From: BOG-1112 sp964635325
GTDB taxonomy: Bacteria > Bdellovibrionota_B > Oligoflexia > Oligoflexales > Bog-1112
Direction of reading: 5' to 3'
NCBI GenBank assembly: GCA_964635325.1
Contig: CAZWOL010000003.1
Span: 11,279-75,278, forward strand
Length of the DNA stretch: 64,000 nt
Position 1 is the stretch's first letter, and each line of letters starts with the position of its first letter. Below the pieces are notes generated by a model. The model saw nothing but the letters and a program-made list of their open reading frames with translations, was not told the DNA's origin and ran no database searches. The position numbers and the translations under genes were made by a program. Of the stretch, positions 26,708-35,728 are shown piece by piece.

Positions 26708-28666
26708 ATGAAGAGCTCCATTCTGCAGGTTTTCATCTATGGTCTGATCCTTTTTGTGGAAGCATGCTCAAATGACCCAAATCTAAAGAAAAGTGAGCCA
26801 GATAAGGATAGCGCGCTAAAAATAAGCGAGCCTGACAAAGCCGATCCCAGTCCCCTAACTCAAGATCCGGTCACTAGCGAAACTGTCTCACCTCAAAAAA
26901 TCTACGAGATCTACAAATTCTCGAACACCAAAATCAATTTAGCTTCATCTCTTCAGTTTTCTAAAACACAGCTTGTTAGCAATTTTGAGTGTAGTGAAAA
27001 CATACTCTCGCAATCAAATGATGAATCGCAAGCTCTTGGTCATGCTAACAACCCCATCAACATCGCTGTTTCTTCGATCGAATTTGCATCCCATAAGTTT
27101 GGAGGTGTAGGATCTATAGTCAATAGCTCTGTTAGCAATCTAAAAATTTTCTTAGAGAACGAAAACATCAAAGCTAACATTTATGTCATCGGACCCTACT
27201 ATGAACAAGGGAAATACTGGAAGGAAGCAACACAGAAAATTTGTACATACGAACATGTTTTTAATTCCCAAATTGTACATTCCGAAATCTTGCTTTCTCA
27301 CTACACGGTAGTGAATGGCAAGAATGCCGTAAAAATACCTGTTCTCTTGGTCAAAGCTGGCAGCGAAATTCCAGACATCTTCACAACACTTAGCGAAACG
27401 GATGTCTACGCTAGTCGCAATGGCTACAACCTCTTTAATCGGGGCCTATATTTTTCTTCCGCAGTTGCAGCCTTTATTCAGGGCCAAAGTCAGAGTTCAC
27501 AAGGATTTCATATCTTGCATGGGCATTCGTATGTGAGTTCATTTCCAATCACATTACTAAGTCAAATTCCGATCACCAAAAGACCCCTAAGCGTCATGCA
27601 TATGCACAACCTCAATGGCGATCAGGGTCTCTATACTGGTTACACTTGCGGAAACTACGACCCTTGCAAAGCAATGCCCTATATTATGCAAAACTCGGAT
27701 GCAGTGATGACGGTGTCCAAAACCATGATTGTTGAAGGCCTAAGAGATGAACCATACCAAAGCTTTGGACTCAACAACGTCTTCCAAAAACTCCACAGTT
27801 TTGATCCAACTCGAACTCGAATTTTTGGAGTTGCCAATGGCATCTCATTTGATGAGTGGGATCCATTTAAATCTGAAAATTTGACAATACAAACCCCTGA
27901 TGGCACACGCGACTTTAGCTTCGATCCCACTTCAATTTTTGATAGCAAGAAGACAATCAAAGAATACCTTGTTCAGAAAGGATATATTGCATCTGCTGAT
28001 AAGCCACTCTTTGTCTTTATCGGAAGATACTCCGGAGAAAAAGGTATAGACATGCTTGCTAAAGCAATTAGCACTGTTAAAAGCAACGGCGGAAGCTTTA
28101 TCGTCATGGGAGCAAAGACCCTAAGTGTTGCTTCGGGAAAAATCGATGTGCTACGCAGCCTATATGACCATGATCCCGATATTCATATTATGGAAGGTTA
28201 TCCTATTAAGGAACAACTTGGCCCTGAAAAAACAGGCATGCTGGTTCGTGCTGCCACCGATTTTGTAGTGGTTCCCTCTCACGAAGAAGCTTTCGGCCTA
28301 GTACCCATCGAATTTTATGCGATGGGAGCTCTTGCCATCAGCTCAGGAATCTCAGGGATGCAGGACTATCTCGTGCAGTTTGATCTTCGCAATCTCAGCG
28401 GCAACTCTTTCACCTATAAAAACTACAAAGAGTTTCCAAATGGATACAAAAAACGCAAACTGCAAGAAGATGTCATGGAAGTTGAGATTCAAAAAGCTTT
28501 TCGATATTTCAACACAACCACTGCAACAGATAAATCAAATGTGTCTCTGCGACTCATTGAAGAGGCAAAAAGCTTTGATTGGCTTGCGAAAGGTGGGTCT
28601 ATGGAAAATTATTACAGCGTCTATCGCGAAATTCTACGTCGCTCCAACAAAAGAACCATTCGCTAA
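26708..28666 (+). CDS. Exported GT-B glycosyltransferase, glycogen-synthase-like, probable lipoprotein (copy 1)
   Basis: 652 residues. The N-terminus MKSSILQVFIYGLILFVEAC looks like a lipoprotein signal with Cys20, although Glu at -2 is atypical, followed by a low-complexity Asp/Pro/Lys spacer. The body is a GT5/GT4-type GT-B fold: SSIEFASHKFGGVGSIVNS corresponds to the KxGGL donor-site loop of glycogen synthases. FIGRYSGEKGIDML (about 438-450) keeps the phosphate-binding Arg and Lys, and EEAFGLVPIE (Glu527 and Glu535) is the EX7E motif. The ATG at 26708 has AAGGAAG 7 bases upstream. Glycogen synthases are cytoplasmic, so an export signal is striking. A paralogue follows directly. Substrates unknown. 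Confidence 0.78.
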   Translation: MKSSILQVFIYGLILFVEACSNDPNLKKSEPDKDSALKISEPDKADPSPLTQDPVTSETVSPQKIYEIYKFSNTKINLASSLQFSKTQLVSNFECSENILSQSNDESQALGHANNPINIAVSSIEFASHKFGGVGSIVNSSVSNLKIFLENENIKANIYVIGPYYEQGKYWKEATQKICTYEHVFNSQIVHSEILLSHYTVVNGKNAVKIPVLLVKAGSEIPDIFTTLSETDVYASRNGYNLFNRGLYFSSAVAAFIQGQSQSSQGFHILHGHSYVSSFPITLLSQIPITKRPLSVMHMHNLNGDQGLYTGYTCGNYDPCKAMPYIMQNSDAVMTVSKTMIVEGLRDEPYQSFGLNNVFQKLHSFDPTRTRIFGVANGISFDEWDPFKSENLTIQTPDGTRDFSFDPTSIFDSKKTIKEYLVQKGYIASADKPLFVFIGRYSGEKGIDMLAKAISTVKSNGGSFIVMGAKTLSVASGKIDVLRSLYDHDPDIHIMEGYPIKEQLGPEKTGMLVRAATDFVVVPSHEEAFGLVPIEFYAMGALAISSGISGMQDYLVQFDLRNLSGNSFTYKNYKEFPNGYKKRKLQEDVMEVEIQKAFRYFNTTTATDKSNVSLRLIEEAKSFDWLAKGGSMENYYSVYREILRRSNKRTIR

Positions 28667-28737
28667 ACATCTACAACAGTAGTAACCTAGCTCCCCGACA
28701 GAATCGGCTATGCAAGAGATCCGCTAAGGTATATGCA

Positions 28738-30606
28738 ATGTTCAGATATTTATTCATTTGCCTCTTAATGTTTGCCTGCCAACAAAATGAAGGGATTTCG
28801 GTCCAAAATTCACAGATCACGGTGCCTCTTAATGAGGTTCGCAGAAAAAAAACCTATACCAAAGCAAAACAAAATGTGGATCTACTGACCACCTTGAAAT
28901 TTCCGAACTCTCTATTCCGTAATATACAGTGTTCCAAAAATTTACTGGACCAAGCAGATGCTACAGCACCGATCGGAGATATTCGCAATCCACTTAATGT
29001 AGCTGTCGCCTCTATTGAATTTGCCAACTATCATTTGGCTGGTGTCGGATCCGTCGTCAATGCGACAACACCAAAACTTTCTGTATTTGCAGCACAACAT
29101 GGCTTTTATCTACGAACCTTTCTTATCGGCCCACATTTCGCAGACGGCAAATTTTGGAAGGCCCCTATCCAAAGTTTATGCACTATCGAGCATGTATTCA
29201 ACTCGCACATCGTTCGATCCGAAATTTTACTTTCCGAATATACCTATACTCACGAAGCGACCCCTGTGCGAGTCCCCGTACTACTGATTCGTCCTGATCC
29301 GGATTTCAGCAAGATTTTTCTGATCCCGGATGAACGTTCTTCACATCGTTCCACTCAAGATTCGGACTTTGCCAATCGGATGTTCTATTTTTCATCAGCC
29401 GCTGCTGCACTCATGGAGGGTCTAAATAGTCTAGGGTCTCCCTTTCATATTTTCCACGCGCATCTTAGTGCATCAGCACTAGCAAATGCCTTACTGCAAA
29501 CTGTACCTTCGGTGCAGCGCCCCCAAACCATCATGCATCTTCATACACTGAACTGGGATCAAGGTATTTACAAAAATTTCTATTGTGATCGACACCAACC
29601 ATGCAACCTGATGGCGCTTAGTATGGAAAAGTCTGATCATGTACTAACAGTATCTAAGACTATGATTGAAGAAGGCCTAAGTGATGAGCCAAGACTGCAT
29701 TTTAACTTGGGTATGGTTTACCAAAAATTATTTGACACTAACCCAATGCAGACACGCATCTCCAGTATACCCAACGGTCTTGATTATAGGGCCTGGAATG
29801 TCTTTGATGAGCAAATTTTAAGCATCCATACAACAACACATATCGAGAATTTTCGTTTCGACCCACTTGCAATCACGGAATCGAAGCAACGCATTAAACA
29901 TCACTTGGTTCGCAAAGGTTATATAGCAGATGCAAGCAAACCTCTTTTCATTTATGTGGGGCGCTATGCTAGTGAAAAAGGTGTCAATCTATTGCCCGCT
30001 GCTACCGCAAAGATCAAAGAACTTGGAGCTAGCTTTATCAGCATGGGAATACGCGGAAGCAAACTAGCCTACAGGCATATCGACATTCTGCATCAACGCT
30101 ACGACCAAGATCCCGACTTTTACATTATGCGAGGAGACCATATCAGTGAACAGATAGGCCCAGAGAAAGCAGGCATTCTCATCCGAGCTGCTGCTGATTT
30201 TGTGATCGTCCCGTCACATGAAGAAGCCTTTGGATTGGTTGCATTAGAATCACTTGCGATGGGTGCCCCTGTTATTAGCTCAGGCGTTTCGGGCATGCAG
30301 GATTTTTTGCGAGAAATGAATGCTACAACTTCCTCCGGAAATGCCTATTTGTATGATGAGCGAAAAGATATATTGGATGAAGTCGTACGTTTGCAGAAGC
30401 AGGAAGAGGGCATAACCGAAGCAATCACTAGAGCAGCACATACTTATGAGCAACTCACCACAGAGCAACGATCGATTATGTCAAGACGACTCATAGAAGA
30501 GGCTAAACAACGGGACTGGCTAGCTAAAGATGGGTCGGTAGAAATGCAAATTCACACTTACATTCGCCTACTTCAAAAGCATCATCGAACCGTCAAGGAA
30601 CTTTGA
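28738..30606 (+). CDS. Exported GT-B glycosyltransferase, glycogen-synthase-like, probable lipoprotein (copy 2)
   Basis: 622 residues, paralogous to the preceding protein along its whole length. Signal MFRYLFICLLMFAC with Cys14 is short and hydrophobic. The donor loop reads ASIEFANYHLAGVGSVVNA, so the Lys and first Gly of the KxGG motif kept in copy 1 (KFGGV) are His and Ala here. YVGRYASEKGVNLL and EEAFGLVALE (EX7E) are retained. The ATG at 28738 is preceded by TAAGGT at good spacing, while an overlapping in-frame upstream region lies inside copy 1. The gene is 72 bases downstream of copy 1, likely one transcript. It ends 15 bases from a convergent lipoprotein gene. Confidence 0.78.
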   Translation: MFRYLFICLLMFACQQNEGISVQNSQITVPLNEVRRKKTYTKAKQNVDLLTTLKFPNSLFRNIQCSKNLLDQADATAPIGDIRNPLNVAVASIEFANYHLAGVGSVVNATTPKLSVFAAQHGFYLRTFLIGPHFADGKFWKAPIQSLCTIEHVFNSHIVRSEILLSEYTYTHEATPVRVPVLLIRPDPDFSKIFLIPDERSSHRSTQDSDFANRMFYFSSAAAALMEGLNSLGSPFHIFHAHLSASALANALLQTVPSVQRPQTIMHLHTLNWDQGIYKNFYCDRHQPCNLMALSMEKSDHVLTVSKTMIEEGLSDEPRLHFNLGMVYQKLFDTNPMQTRISSIPNGLDYRAWNVFDEQILSIHTTTHIENFRFDPLAITESKQRIKHHLVRKGYIADASKPLFIYVGRYASEKGVNLLPAATAKIKELGASFISMGIRGSKLAYRHIDILHQRYDQDPDFYIMRGDHISEQIGPEKAGILIRAAADFVIVPSHEEAFGLVALESLAMGAPVISSGVSGMQDFLREMNATTSSGNAYLYDERKDILDEVVRLQKQEEGITEAITRAAHTYEQLTTEQRSIMSRRLIEEAKQRDWLAKDGSVEMQIHTYIRLLQKHHRTVKEL

Positions 30607-30621
30607 AGCTCTTGTCGACGA

Positions 30622-31083
30622 CTAGGACTTAGGAGCATTCTCGGAATGAAGGGCTTCGTATTTTTTTAGGTCTGCCAACATTTCTGTGACAAGCTTATCG
30701 GTGCTAACAACTTTGTCATCCAAAGTGCAAACTACATCTTTATGCGAACTTTGAAATGCTGCTATTTTCTTATCTGAACAACTGGCCTCAAGTTCGTAAG
30801 TTCCACAACCGCAATCGCAGTCACCGTCATCGTAGTCATAATCATAATCGTAATCATAGTCATCACCTCCATCGTAACCGCTACCATCAGATGGCCGAAC
30901 ATCCACCGGTGGAAGCTCTTGCTCAACAAGCTTAGCGAGCTTAGTAATACGTTTCTGTGTTTTATGGAGATCCTCTATAAAATTCTTCGAACAAGCTTCA
31001 GGAGCTGAGCTCGGCTTATTTGTTGTTTTTCCACATGCACCTACAAGAGTCAAAAAAAGCCCAGCTACAAAAACAATTTTCAT
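30622..31083 (-). CDS. Small lipoprotein with Asp-Tyr repeat and Cys cluster
   Basis: 153 residues. Signal MKIVFVAGLFLTLVGAC gives Cys17 as lipidation site. A helical segment (HKTQKRITKLAKLVEQEL) precedes an acidic low-complexity run GGDDYDYDYDYDYDDG followed by DCDCGCG, then SCSDKK and further Cys. The Asp-Tyr run is encoded by imperfect gatta/cgatta repeats that could vary in length. The acidic and Cys clusters may bind calcium or other metals. No family recognised. Convergent with the GT-B pair and expressed alone from its own promoter. Confidence 0.7.
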   Translation of the reverse strand: MKIVFVAGLFLTLVGACGKTTNKPSSAPEACSKNFIEDLHKTQKRITKLAKLVEQELPPVDVRPSDGSGYDGGDDYDYDYDYDYDDGDCDCGCGTYELEASCSDKKIAAFQSSHKDVVCTLDDKVVSTDKLVTEMLADLKKYEALHSENAPKS

Positions 31084-31223
31084 CGATTAACCTTTTTTAG
31101 AAAAACACAGCGATCCGATCAAATAGCGCTAGAGTTTTAACTCACTGATCATCGAGAGTCAAATTCAAACACTTCTTAGCACATTAGAGGTGTATAAGAC
31201 AAGTTTTAGGTTGGGGAAATAAA

Positions 31224-32267
31224 CTAGATGGGGGGCATAAACCAATCTTCGTTTTCAATGTCGATATCTTGATCCAAGACGATTTTGCTTTCTTCATCCT
31301 CTTCGATAATCTTCATCTCGTTTAGTGTTGCAATATGGAACAATGCATTGCCTTTATTGATCAGAGGCAACGTGACGATCGCGATGATGATACCAGGCTT
31401 AGATGCACGCACTTCACACAAATGATCTCCGAAAGGATCGGTGATCACACCGAGCAAGTCATCAGCTTGCACGAAAGCTCCGAGCTTTTTCAAAATGCGC
31501 AAGCTGCCACTTGTTTGTGCACGCAACCAGTGGCTCGATTTTGCTGTAACCACTGTTGAAGCTGTTGCAAACATTTTTTCACCGGTGAGTATTCCGACCG
31601 TATGCATTACATTCAAAATGCCATGCACAGCTATATTGATGGCATGATCATCAAAGCGTAAGGCCTCACCTCCTTCGAAGAGAAGCATTTTTACACCCCG
31701 CTCCTGAGCAGCCTTACGTAAGGTTCCGCTACGCAGAGAGGAGTTCAAAATCACGGGCGCTCCAAAGGCATCCGCAAGCTTCATTTCGACTTTGTCTTTG
31801 AGTTCAAGGCGTATCTGAGGAAAATTAATACGATGGGCAGAACCCGAGTGAATGTCGATACCGTAGTTACACTTTTCAACAATTTCCTTCAGAAAAATGT
31901 AGGCCATACGCGAGGCCATAGAGCCACGGGCCGAGCCTGGAAAACAACGGTTGAGATCTCTGCGATCGGGGAGATAACGCGTGTTATTGTTGTATCCAAA
32001 TGGATTGACAATCGGGATGCAAATGAGTGTGCCATGCAGCTTATGTAGCTCTTTGCGATTTAAAATGCGCTTAACAATCTCGGTTCCGATCACTTCATCA
32101 CCGTGAATGGAACCTGAAACAAACATGGTCGGCCCCTTGGTAGTACCACGAATGACTTCGACAGGTATATTCATAGGCGTGTTGTCGAAGAGACGAGCGA
32201 TAGGAATTTCAAAGCGCTTTCGTTCTCCTGCAGCTATACTCACACCAGCGATTACAAGTGGCTCCAT
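31224..32267 (-). CDS. Succinylglutamate desuccinylase/aspartoacylase family zinc hydrolase
   Basis: 347 residues. GSIHGDE (His55, Glu58) and YGIDIHSG (His140) are the zinc ligands of the M14-like AstE/AspA family, and FEGGEALRFD probably includes the catalytic Glu. NPFGYNNNTRYLPDRRDLNR fits the family's substrate pocket. The C-terminal part (GDHLCEVRASKPGIIIAI) is a barrel-sandwich-like extension and the tail is acidic. Members hydrolyse N-acyl amino acids; proteins of this length often occur near rimK-type ligase genes, none of which is visible here. The ATG is preceded by AAGG. Substrate not assigned. Confidence 0.85.
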   Translation of the reverse strand: MEPLVIAGVSIAAGERKRFEIPIARLFDNTPMNIPVEVIRGTTKGPTMFVSGSIHGDEVIGTEIVKRILNRKELHKLHGTLICIPIVNPFGYNNNTRYLPDRRDLNRCFPGSARGSMASRMAYIFLKEIVEKCNYGIDIHSGSAHRINFPQIRLELKDKVEMKLADAFGAPVILNSSLRSGTLRKAAQERGVKMLLFEGGEALRFDDHAINIAVHGILNVMHTVGILTGEKMFATASTVVTAKSSHWLRAQTSGSLRILKKLGAFVQADDLLGVITDPFGDHLCEVRASKPGIIIAIVTLPLINKGNALFHIATLNEMKIIEEDEESKIVLDQDIDIENEDWFMPPI

Positions 32268-32314
32268 AGCGTTCCATCCTTGCTTAAAAAAAATAAGGAA
32301 AATCTTCCCTTAAA

Positions 32315-34255
32315 TTACCTTGTTTTTGATGTCGTCACCAATAGTTTGCTACGCAAATCACAATAGTTACGACTGAACGACCGCACTGCGCCAATGTGCT
32401 CACGATAATCATTGCCATAGGCACGTCGCGAAAGCGCAATGAGCGGTGGGCTTTGCACACGCTTAAAAGCACCCATACCCGCATATTGGTTCCACCAACG
32501 TTCCATGTCTTGAACAAAGGCATGCACATCATTCTTAAAAAGACTAAGAACATCCTTCTTAGAAAACGAACCTAAGACTTCCTCCAAACGATCCTCTGCA
32601 AATGCAATCAATATATCCTCAGGAGTCTTACGCTCCCAGGGTTCGACCCATGATCGAAAGAGTGCATCGTGATACGGATAATGAAAGGGGTCTCCTTTGT
32701 TTTCATTCACATCTTGATCTGCACTGAGCTCTGCACTAGGGATCACGCTTATGCTTTCTTTGGGGATAATCTCTCGTCCAACTACAGTCTGATTATAATA
32801 CTTAGCAAGCGCATAGACTTGCCCCTTCCACAGATCGGCTATCGCAGCAAGAAAGCCTGTTGCATCTCCGTACAAAGTGGAAAACCCGACTGTAAGTTCC
32901 GTCTTATTGGCATTGCACGTAAAGACAGCGCCAAGTGCTGCTGCAATACTAGCAAGCACTCGTGAGGAACGGTCACGAGCCTGGATGTTTTCTAAATGCA
33001 ATCTCTGCAGAGAGGGAGCCTTGAGCCCTTGTGTGAATGGAATGCCATTAAGTTGCTTCACCGTTGCATCAAAAGCATCTTGAATCGGAACCACTGCATA
33101 GGGAGCTTGTAGACGTGCGGCAAGTTCTGCTGCAGCCCTCTGTGTCAGCTTAGAATTATGCTGAGTAGGCATGTTCACAAGGAACACCGATTTGGGATCC
33201 AAAACCTGTGTATAAAGCGCTGCAGCAAGCGCAGAGTCAATACCCCCACTTGCTCCGATAACAACTTTGGAAATTTTCCATTGCTGCAAAATAGCTTTGA
33301 GAGTTTGTGTAAGGGCCTGGTAAAGCTCTGCAGCTTCGCTCAGTGCTTGGCTTGCAAAAGATCCAACTTGAATGCTAAACCCCTGATCGTTCTTGCGTAT
33401 AGAGAAAGGGCTACACGATCCTTGGACGAGATCAACACCAATCACGCCCTCACAAAAACGTTCTGTATGCTGAGGTTGTGTCGATGATGACCAGTAAACT
33501 GCACTTGCACCATCAAAGCCAAATACTGTCTTTCCTAGATTTTGCGTGCCGACACAGTTTACATAAGCAAGGGGGACTCCGGTACTCTGAGAGATTTTAT
33601 TGAGAAGTTTGTCCCTGCGTTGCGCTTTACCCAGCGTATAGGGTGAACAACTTATATTGAGCAGCAAATCTAGAGGCTGCTTAGAGAGCTGTTGTATGGG
33701 TGAAAAAGCATAGTCCTCATCCCATGCATCTTCGCAGATATTAAGACCTATAGAAAAGCTTCGACTTGCATGTGTTAAAGTAAGGGGGACTGTAAGCTCT
33801 GTAAGCGCTAGCCCGCATTCTGCAGCATATTTGCGTAGATCGAAAAAATGACGAGTATCATCAAATTCACGATAGTTGGGAAGCAGTGTTTTGATCCAAA
33901 ATGCATAGGGCAATTTTGGATGTGGAATGAAGCGACCATTTTGAGCAACAAACGCTGCGTTGTACTTACGAACACGCCCATCTTCGTTGCGTTTGGTCCA
34001 GTCTATGCCGACACTACCGAAGATGAGTGCACAAGACCCACTTTGTTTGGCAAGCATGTGAGCAAGTTCTTCACATTCACGCAAAAAACTCGGCTGTTCC
34101 CACGTATCTCCAATAAAGTAACCAGGTAGTGCTAGTTCTGGAAAAGCAACGACATCATAGGCTGGTGAGAGCAGCTGATAAAGAGCACTGATTTTTTGAA
34201 AATTGAGTGCTGGTTGACCAGGTTGAACTTCAATTTGTGCGAGAGCTATCTTCAC
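32315..34255 (-). CDS. nadE: Glutamine-dependent NAD+ synthetase
   Basis: 646 residues in two domains. The N-terminal nitrilase-type glutaminase has its Glu-Lys-Cys triad in VVAFPELALPG (about Glu40), PHPKLPYAFW (about Lys114) and GLNICEDAWDE (Cys174). The C-terminal synthetase has the PP-loop GASGGIDSALAAAL and VGFSTLYGDATG. It makes NAD+ from deamido-NAD, ATP and glutamine, the last step of NAD synthesis. The GTG at 34255 is preferred to the TTG at 34264, because GGAG lies at workable distance from the GTG and overlaps too closely with the TTG. 48 bases separate it from the metallohydrolase gene downstream on the same strand. Confidence 0.95.
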   Translation of the reverse strand: MKIALAQIEVQPGQPALNFQKISALYQLLSPAYDVVAFPELALPGYFIGDTWEQPSFLRECEELAHMLAKQSGSCALIFGSVGIDWTKRNEDGRVRKYNAAFVAQNGRFIPHPKLPYAFWIKTLLPNYREFDDTRHFFDLRKYAAECGLALTELTVPLTLTHASRSFSIGLNICEDAWDEDYAFSPIQQLSKQPLDLLLNISCSPYTLGKAQRRDKLLNKISQSTGVPLAYVNCVGTQNLGKTVFGFDGASAVYWSSSTQPQHTERFCEGVIGVDLVQGSCSPFSIRKNDQGFSIQVGSFASQALSEAAELYQALTQTLKAILQQWKISKVVIGASGGIDSALAAALYTQVLDPKSVFLVNMPTQHNSKLTQRAAAELAARLQAPYAVVPIQDAFDATVKQLNGIPFTQGLKAPSLQRLHLENIQARDRSSRVLASIAAALGAVFTCNANKTELTVGFSTLYGDATGFLAAIADLWKGQVYALAKYYNQTVVGREIIPKESISVIPSAELSADQDVNENKGDPFHYPYHDALFRSWVEPWERKTPEDILIAFAEDRLEEVLGSFSKKDVLSLFKNDVHAFVQDMERWWNQYAGMGAFKRVQSPPLIALSRRAYGNDYREHIGAVRSFSRNYCDLRSKLLVTTSKTR

Positions 34256-34318
34256 AACGAACAAACTCCAATTTGCAAGTGCCTATAAAAGACGTTGGAA
34301 CATTTTTAGGATACTTGC

Positions 34319-35542
34319 TTACTTACAAAAATTGGCAACAGGGTAAAACCCGATGCGTGCCGTATTCGCGCTTTCAATGAGCGCACCCCGATCATGTAAT
34401 ACAACGTAGTTTTCCATAAAGACAGTGCCAAGAATAACGATGGAATTTCCAGGTTGAAAACCCAAGTAGCGTTGCCCATTATCCCGTGTTTGAAAGTAGA
34501 CTGTCGGGCTCATCGCCAAACTAATGGTCTTTGTTGAATCTTCGGCATCCGTCATTTCGAGTTGGATGAGTGGGAACTTACGAATATCCTCATCCGATAG
34601 TGTTGCGAATGAACCCTTCCCCGAGCTTGTTGGCCAAAAATCCTCAGGAATGCTGATGCCATTATCACTTGCTACTTTTTTCAGAGATGTGACGAGTCCG
34701 CTGATGTACTGCGGAGGAATCACAACAGGATTGGTTCCACTATCTACAATGACTGTACTCGTTGCTGTCGGAGCCCAAGTCCACTGCACCTGAGAAACAC
34801 CCTGCCCATCCTTGCTAGTAATGAACATACGCTTGAGATTCACAGAGTAGTAACGTTTGCGTACGATGGGTGTCCACTGTACAGCACTCATCACCGAACT
34901 CAGCTTGCTATCATAGCCTCCCAAAGTGACACTGCTTCCGCTTTTGTGTGCACAAAGAGTCAGGGAGAATTGATCATTCCAATTAGCCTGTAGAGCGAGA
35001 GCATCAAACAGTGGTGTCTGTGGATTATCATCCGGTCGGGCACCTTGGGCATAGGCTATGCCCCAAATGTTTGGAATTCCTTCTTCCGAAGTTACCATTC
35101 CAAAAGAATAGGAATCTAGACTTAGACCAGAAAAGCTCAGAGTATCTTTGTAACCATGAATGTTGGCATAACCAATAGGCGCAAAGGTCATTTCCCACGA
35201 TGAGGATAGTTTTTGGCTGCTAGCTCCTGGAGTATATACCGAATCATAGCCATATTCGTTGACGCATCCACTACAGTTGTTGCTATCTCCAATGACTAAG
35301 AGATTTGCACTACCTGTGTCGAGCACAGTTTCAAGATTTTGTGAGCCAAGACTAAGATTCAATGTGTAGACATGGTTGAAAGGAAAGTGATCGTAGTACT
35401 TGAGATCCTGCGTCAGACTAGCTCCCCTAGCGGATACTTTCTCCGCATTTGGTGTGTCAGCGCTATTACAAGAGACGCAAGTCCATACGAGACTGAAGAG
35501 TATACAAAGATTCTGTGTCCAGTGCTTCAAAAGCTGCCCCAC
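34319..35542 (-). CDS. Exported pepsin-like (A1) aspartic protease
   Basis: 407 residues. An N-terminal signal (NLCILFSLVWTCVSC) suggests a lipoprotein. The two catalytic motifs of bilobed A1 peptidases are present: LETVLDTGSANLLVIGD (Asp75) and STVIVDSGTNPVVIPP (Asp267). NNCSGC contributes a possible disulfide, and VILGTVFMENYVVLHDRG is the C-terminal lobe motif. Pepsin-type enzymes are typical of eukaryotes and known only from a minority of bacteria. The GTG start at 35542 has no convincing ribosome-binding site, so the N-terminus may differ. Divergent from the next gene with a 186-base AT-rich interval. Probably acts outside the cell or at the surface. Confidence 0.88.
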   Translation of the reverse strand: MGQLLKHWTQNLCILFSLVWTCVSCNSADTPNAEKVSARGASLTQDLKYYDHFPFNHVYTLNLSLGSQNLETVLDTGSANLLVIGDSNNCSGCVNEYGYDSVYTPGASSQKLSSSWEMTFAPIGYANIHGYKDTLSFSGLSLDSYSFGMVTSEEGIPNIWGIAYAQGARPDDNPQTPLFDALALQANWNDQFSLTLCAHKSGSSVTLGGYDSKLSSVMSAVQWTPIVRKRYYSVNLKRMFITSKDGQGVSQVQWTWAPTATSTVIVDSGTNPVVIPPQYISGLVTSLKKVASDNGISIPEDFWPTSSGKGSFATLSDEDIRKFPLIQLEMTDAEDSTKTISLAMSPTVYFQTRDNGQRYLGFQPGNSIVILGTVFMENYVVLHDRGALIESANTARIGFYPVANFCK

Positions 35543-35728
35543 AGTATGATGATGCCTACGCTATCTTCTCGGCCACCATGATGTTGTATAAATGGGCAGC
35601 AATTACCTATGTGATAATTTTATGGTAAATATGAAAATATCATAAGATTTACCTTGCTTCATAGCATGTTTCATTGTTATTTAGCGCGATGTGTCTAATT
35701 AAAAGTCGATAATTTCTGGAGAACTGTG

